Shown here: positions 62,180-64,000 of the stretch, in pieces | Layout of the letters: every line of letters begins with the position of its first letter | How positions within the stretch are numbered: the stretch's first letter is position 1 | Assembly (NCBI GenBank): GCA_029718625.1 | Contig: CM056376.1 | Location: 28,612,424-28,676,423, forward strand | Reading direction: 5' to 3' | Origin: Synaphobranchus kaupii | Lineage: Eukaryota > Chordata > Actinopteri > Anguilliformes > Synaphobranchidae | Length of the DNA: 64,000 bases | Notes under the pieces: model-generated | Told to the model about the DNA's origin: nothing | The model's input: only the letters and a program-made list of their open reading frames with translations | Databases searched by the model: none | Position numbers and translations under genes: made by a program

Positions 62180-63080
62180 CTGGTAACAGTTAGCATTGCT
62201 AATTTCTTACTGGGTCTGGTTATGTAGATTTTTTGCTTTAATTGAAACCCACTGTAAATGGCAATATGGGCCACATTGATTGGTTACTACATTACATACC
62301 TCCCACTACTGATAAATGTCACTGGTTGGCCTTGGTCGCATAAGGGGAAAAAAATTAAAATAAATAAATAAAACCTTTTTACAGTGCTTTTGCGCAATAT
62401 AAATTCAACAGACACCAGAACAATCTGCCTGCAATTTGGTTGTGCAGGCCTCTCATCAGTCTAACAGAGCTGACCACTTTCGTCTGTCGTTTCTTTTTCT
62501 CCTTCATGCACGTGAGCACATCGTGTCTCACGCTTGCTTGTCTGAGAGGGTCAAGCCTGCCAATGAAATTAATTTGGCATCTGCCAAAGCCTGTAGAGCC
62601 CAGATAGCTTTCCCTGTCGAGAGACTGCAGTTGGCAGGAGCGTACTGCCGTTTGGGTCCTCAAGCCTCATTTGACTGGAGATTTTAACGGATGACAACCG
62701 GCACAAAGGAATTTGCTTGTATGGACACAAGAGGGAAATGTGGGGAATTAACTACCCTGGGGATGTTTCATTTGCATGATTCCATCAGAGAAGATTTACT
62801 TCCTATCCCAAGTCACCTGACCTTGTGGGTGTGGCCTCCCCTCTGTTGCGCAGCCAATTGGGAACTCTCCAGGTCCAGCTGCAGGTCACTCCCACTACAG
62901 ACAGGTAAATACAGACAGACGCACAGATAGATGACAGGCAGGAATGCAGATCAGGTCTCAGTTTCCCTTTCTCTCTCCACTACCTGCACACCTCTACCAT
63001 TTAAACTCTGAGGTGGACATCTAACTCAACAAGGGCCATTAATTGCATGTCTGTAAAACCTATCAGACAAAAAATTAAAC
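62180..63080. other. Unassigned sequence
   Basis: No gene or strong repeat recognised. Confidence 0.3.
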
Positions 63081-63087
63081 ACTACAA

Positions 63088-63308
63088 GCAGGGTGTGAAA
63101 TTAGCACCCGCCACCAGCCAAACGCTGTTAAAATTTTGATTGTGGCTGGTAAGGTTTTCTACTCTAGCAGCCACTTTGGCAGGTAACCAACCAGGTTGTG
63201 TTATTGTAAAACTTAATGTGACTTGTAAAATGTTGAAAATGGCTGGTGATTTTTAGAATCCACAAGCCACTCTGGCCAGTGGGTGAAAAAGTTAATTTTA
63301 TGCCCTGA
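63088..63308 (-). mobile_element. About 220-bp interspersed repeat, copy 2 (inverted)
   Basis: Starts CAGGGTGTGAAATTAGCACC and ends AGTGGGTGAAAAAGTTAATT; inverse of 49222-49438. Confidence 0.85.
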
Positions 63309-63756
63309 CTGACTACAAGTAATAGGCATACAAACTATACTACACTGTGAAATGACTATACAGTGGGGGTTAAATGTATTGTTTGGAGTACAGAAGGAAG
63401 ATAATTCACCTAATTTGCTTTAATTTATATTTTCCTTTAAGGCATCTTAGCTAGGGTACTCTCTCCATGCCAGGAGCAGGATGATTACTGGTTCCTTTTT
63501 TTGTAACGTAAACACTGGATTCCTGAACTTTGGCCCAGGGTAACCGCCTTTCGTTAACACTAACTACAGAGATATTGTTTAATAAGGAAGCATCTATAAG
63601 TGTACTTGGGTTGGGACTCATTGTGCAGGGCTATCAGGTCAATAATACGCTTTCAGCTTCCTCCCACTTGGCGCCAACCCAAAGGAAATGCTGATTCAGT
63701 TCTAGAAAAAGGCTAAAATATTAGTTTGCGTTATGCTCCCTTGTTTTGTGGAGTCT

Positions 63757-63803
63757 GTGTGTGCGTGTGCGTGTGCGCGTGCGCGTGCGCGTGTGGGTGT
63801 GTG
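63757..63803. repeat. (GT/GC)n microsatellite
   Basis: GTGCGTGTGCGTGTGCGC alternating purine-pyrimidine run; Z-DNA prone. Confidence 0.85.
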
Positions 63804-63839
63804 TCTTTGTGCTGTATGTGAAGCTGAACAAGGAGCTGT

Positions 63840-64000
63840 GATTGCTTATAATGTGTACTGTGCCCACCCAACGGCCTAAATTAATAAAAGCCTGTTGGCT
63901 TTGCAGATCCCGGACGAGCCCCCAAATATGTTACGTCCCAAAATTCACCCACAAAATCCACCAACAGTTTGGTTACGCATAACTAGAAGAAATGAGGTGG
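63840..64000 (+). mobile_element. Possible LTR retrotransposon boundary, cut by window end
   Basis: AATAAA followed by GATCCCGGACGAGCCCCCAA and TGTTACGTCCC. TGTTACG is a common start of fish Gypsy LTRs. Only the edge is visible, so this is tentative. Confidence 0.35.

Overview
This is a vertebrate, almost certainly teleost fish, nuclear genomic window. The evidence is GT-AG introns, Tc1/mariner elements (including Sleeping Beauty-type ends), 5'-truncated LINEs, several MITE families, very abundant (CA)n and minisatellites, and proteins that match vertebrate families.

The dominant gene is hip1r (huntingtin-interacting protein 1 related, an endocytic clathrin/actin adaptor) on the minus strand. 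By walking the strand and keeping reading phase across every splice junction I could place 31 coding exons, from the ATG at 57297-57295 to an in-frame stop at 6571-6569. With one base removed from exon 13, the model is 3192 nt (1063 codons plus stop), close to the roughly 1068 residues of human HIP1R. The order is ANTH domain (exons 1-10), linker (11-12), coiled coil (13-19), I/LWEQ-THATCH actin-binding core (20-30) and a proline-rich tail (31). As given, exon 13 carries one extra G in a G run, which shifts the frame.

Left of hip1r, on the same strand, is the first coding exon of rilpl1 (RILP-like 1, 1716-2003); the rest of that gene runs off the left edge. No third host gene was recognised. 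Intron 1 (41385-57204) and the sequence right of 57.5 kb hold only repeats and unassigned sequence.

Mobile elements: two damaged Tc1-like DD34E transposons (27979-29484, 46674-48314); a 5'-truncated L1 with a perfect 15-bp target duplication (13452-15602); an L2 3' fragment inside a TIR element (22185-23966); four palindromic MITEs that share one core but carry three different Tc1/mariner termini (18397-19478, 39217-40412, 57906-58647, 59550-60697); a Harbinger-like MITE (29986-30344); other TIR elements; and possible LTR ends at both window edges.

Tandem repeats: at least a dozen minisatellites. The most notable observation is that several begin exactly at, or within a few bases of, hip1r splice sites and repeat the splice-site sequence itself (exon 19 donor most clearly; also exons 3, 18, 26 and 27 donors and the exon 23 acceptor). 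A 34-bp array of about 41 units lies just beyond the hip1r stop and is open in all three sense frames.
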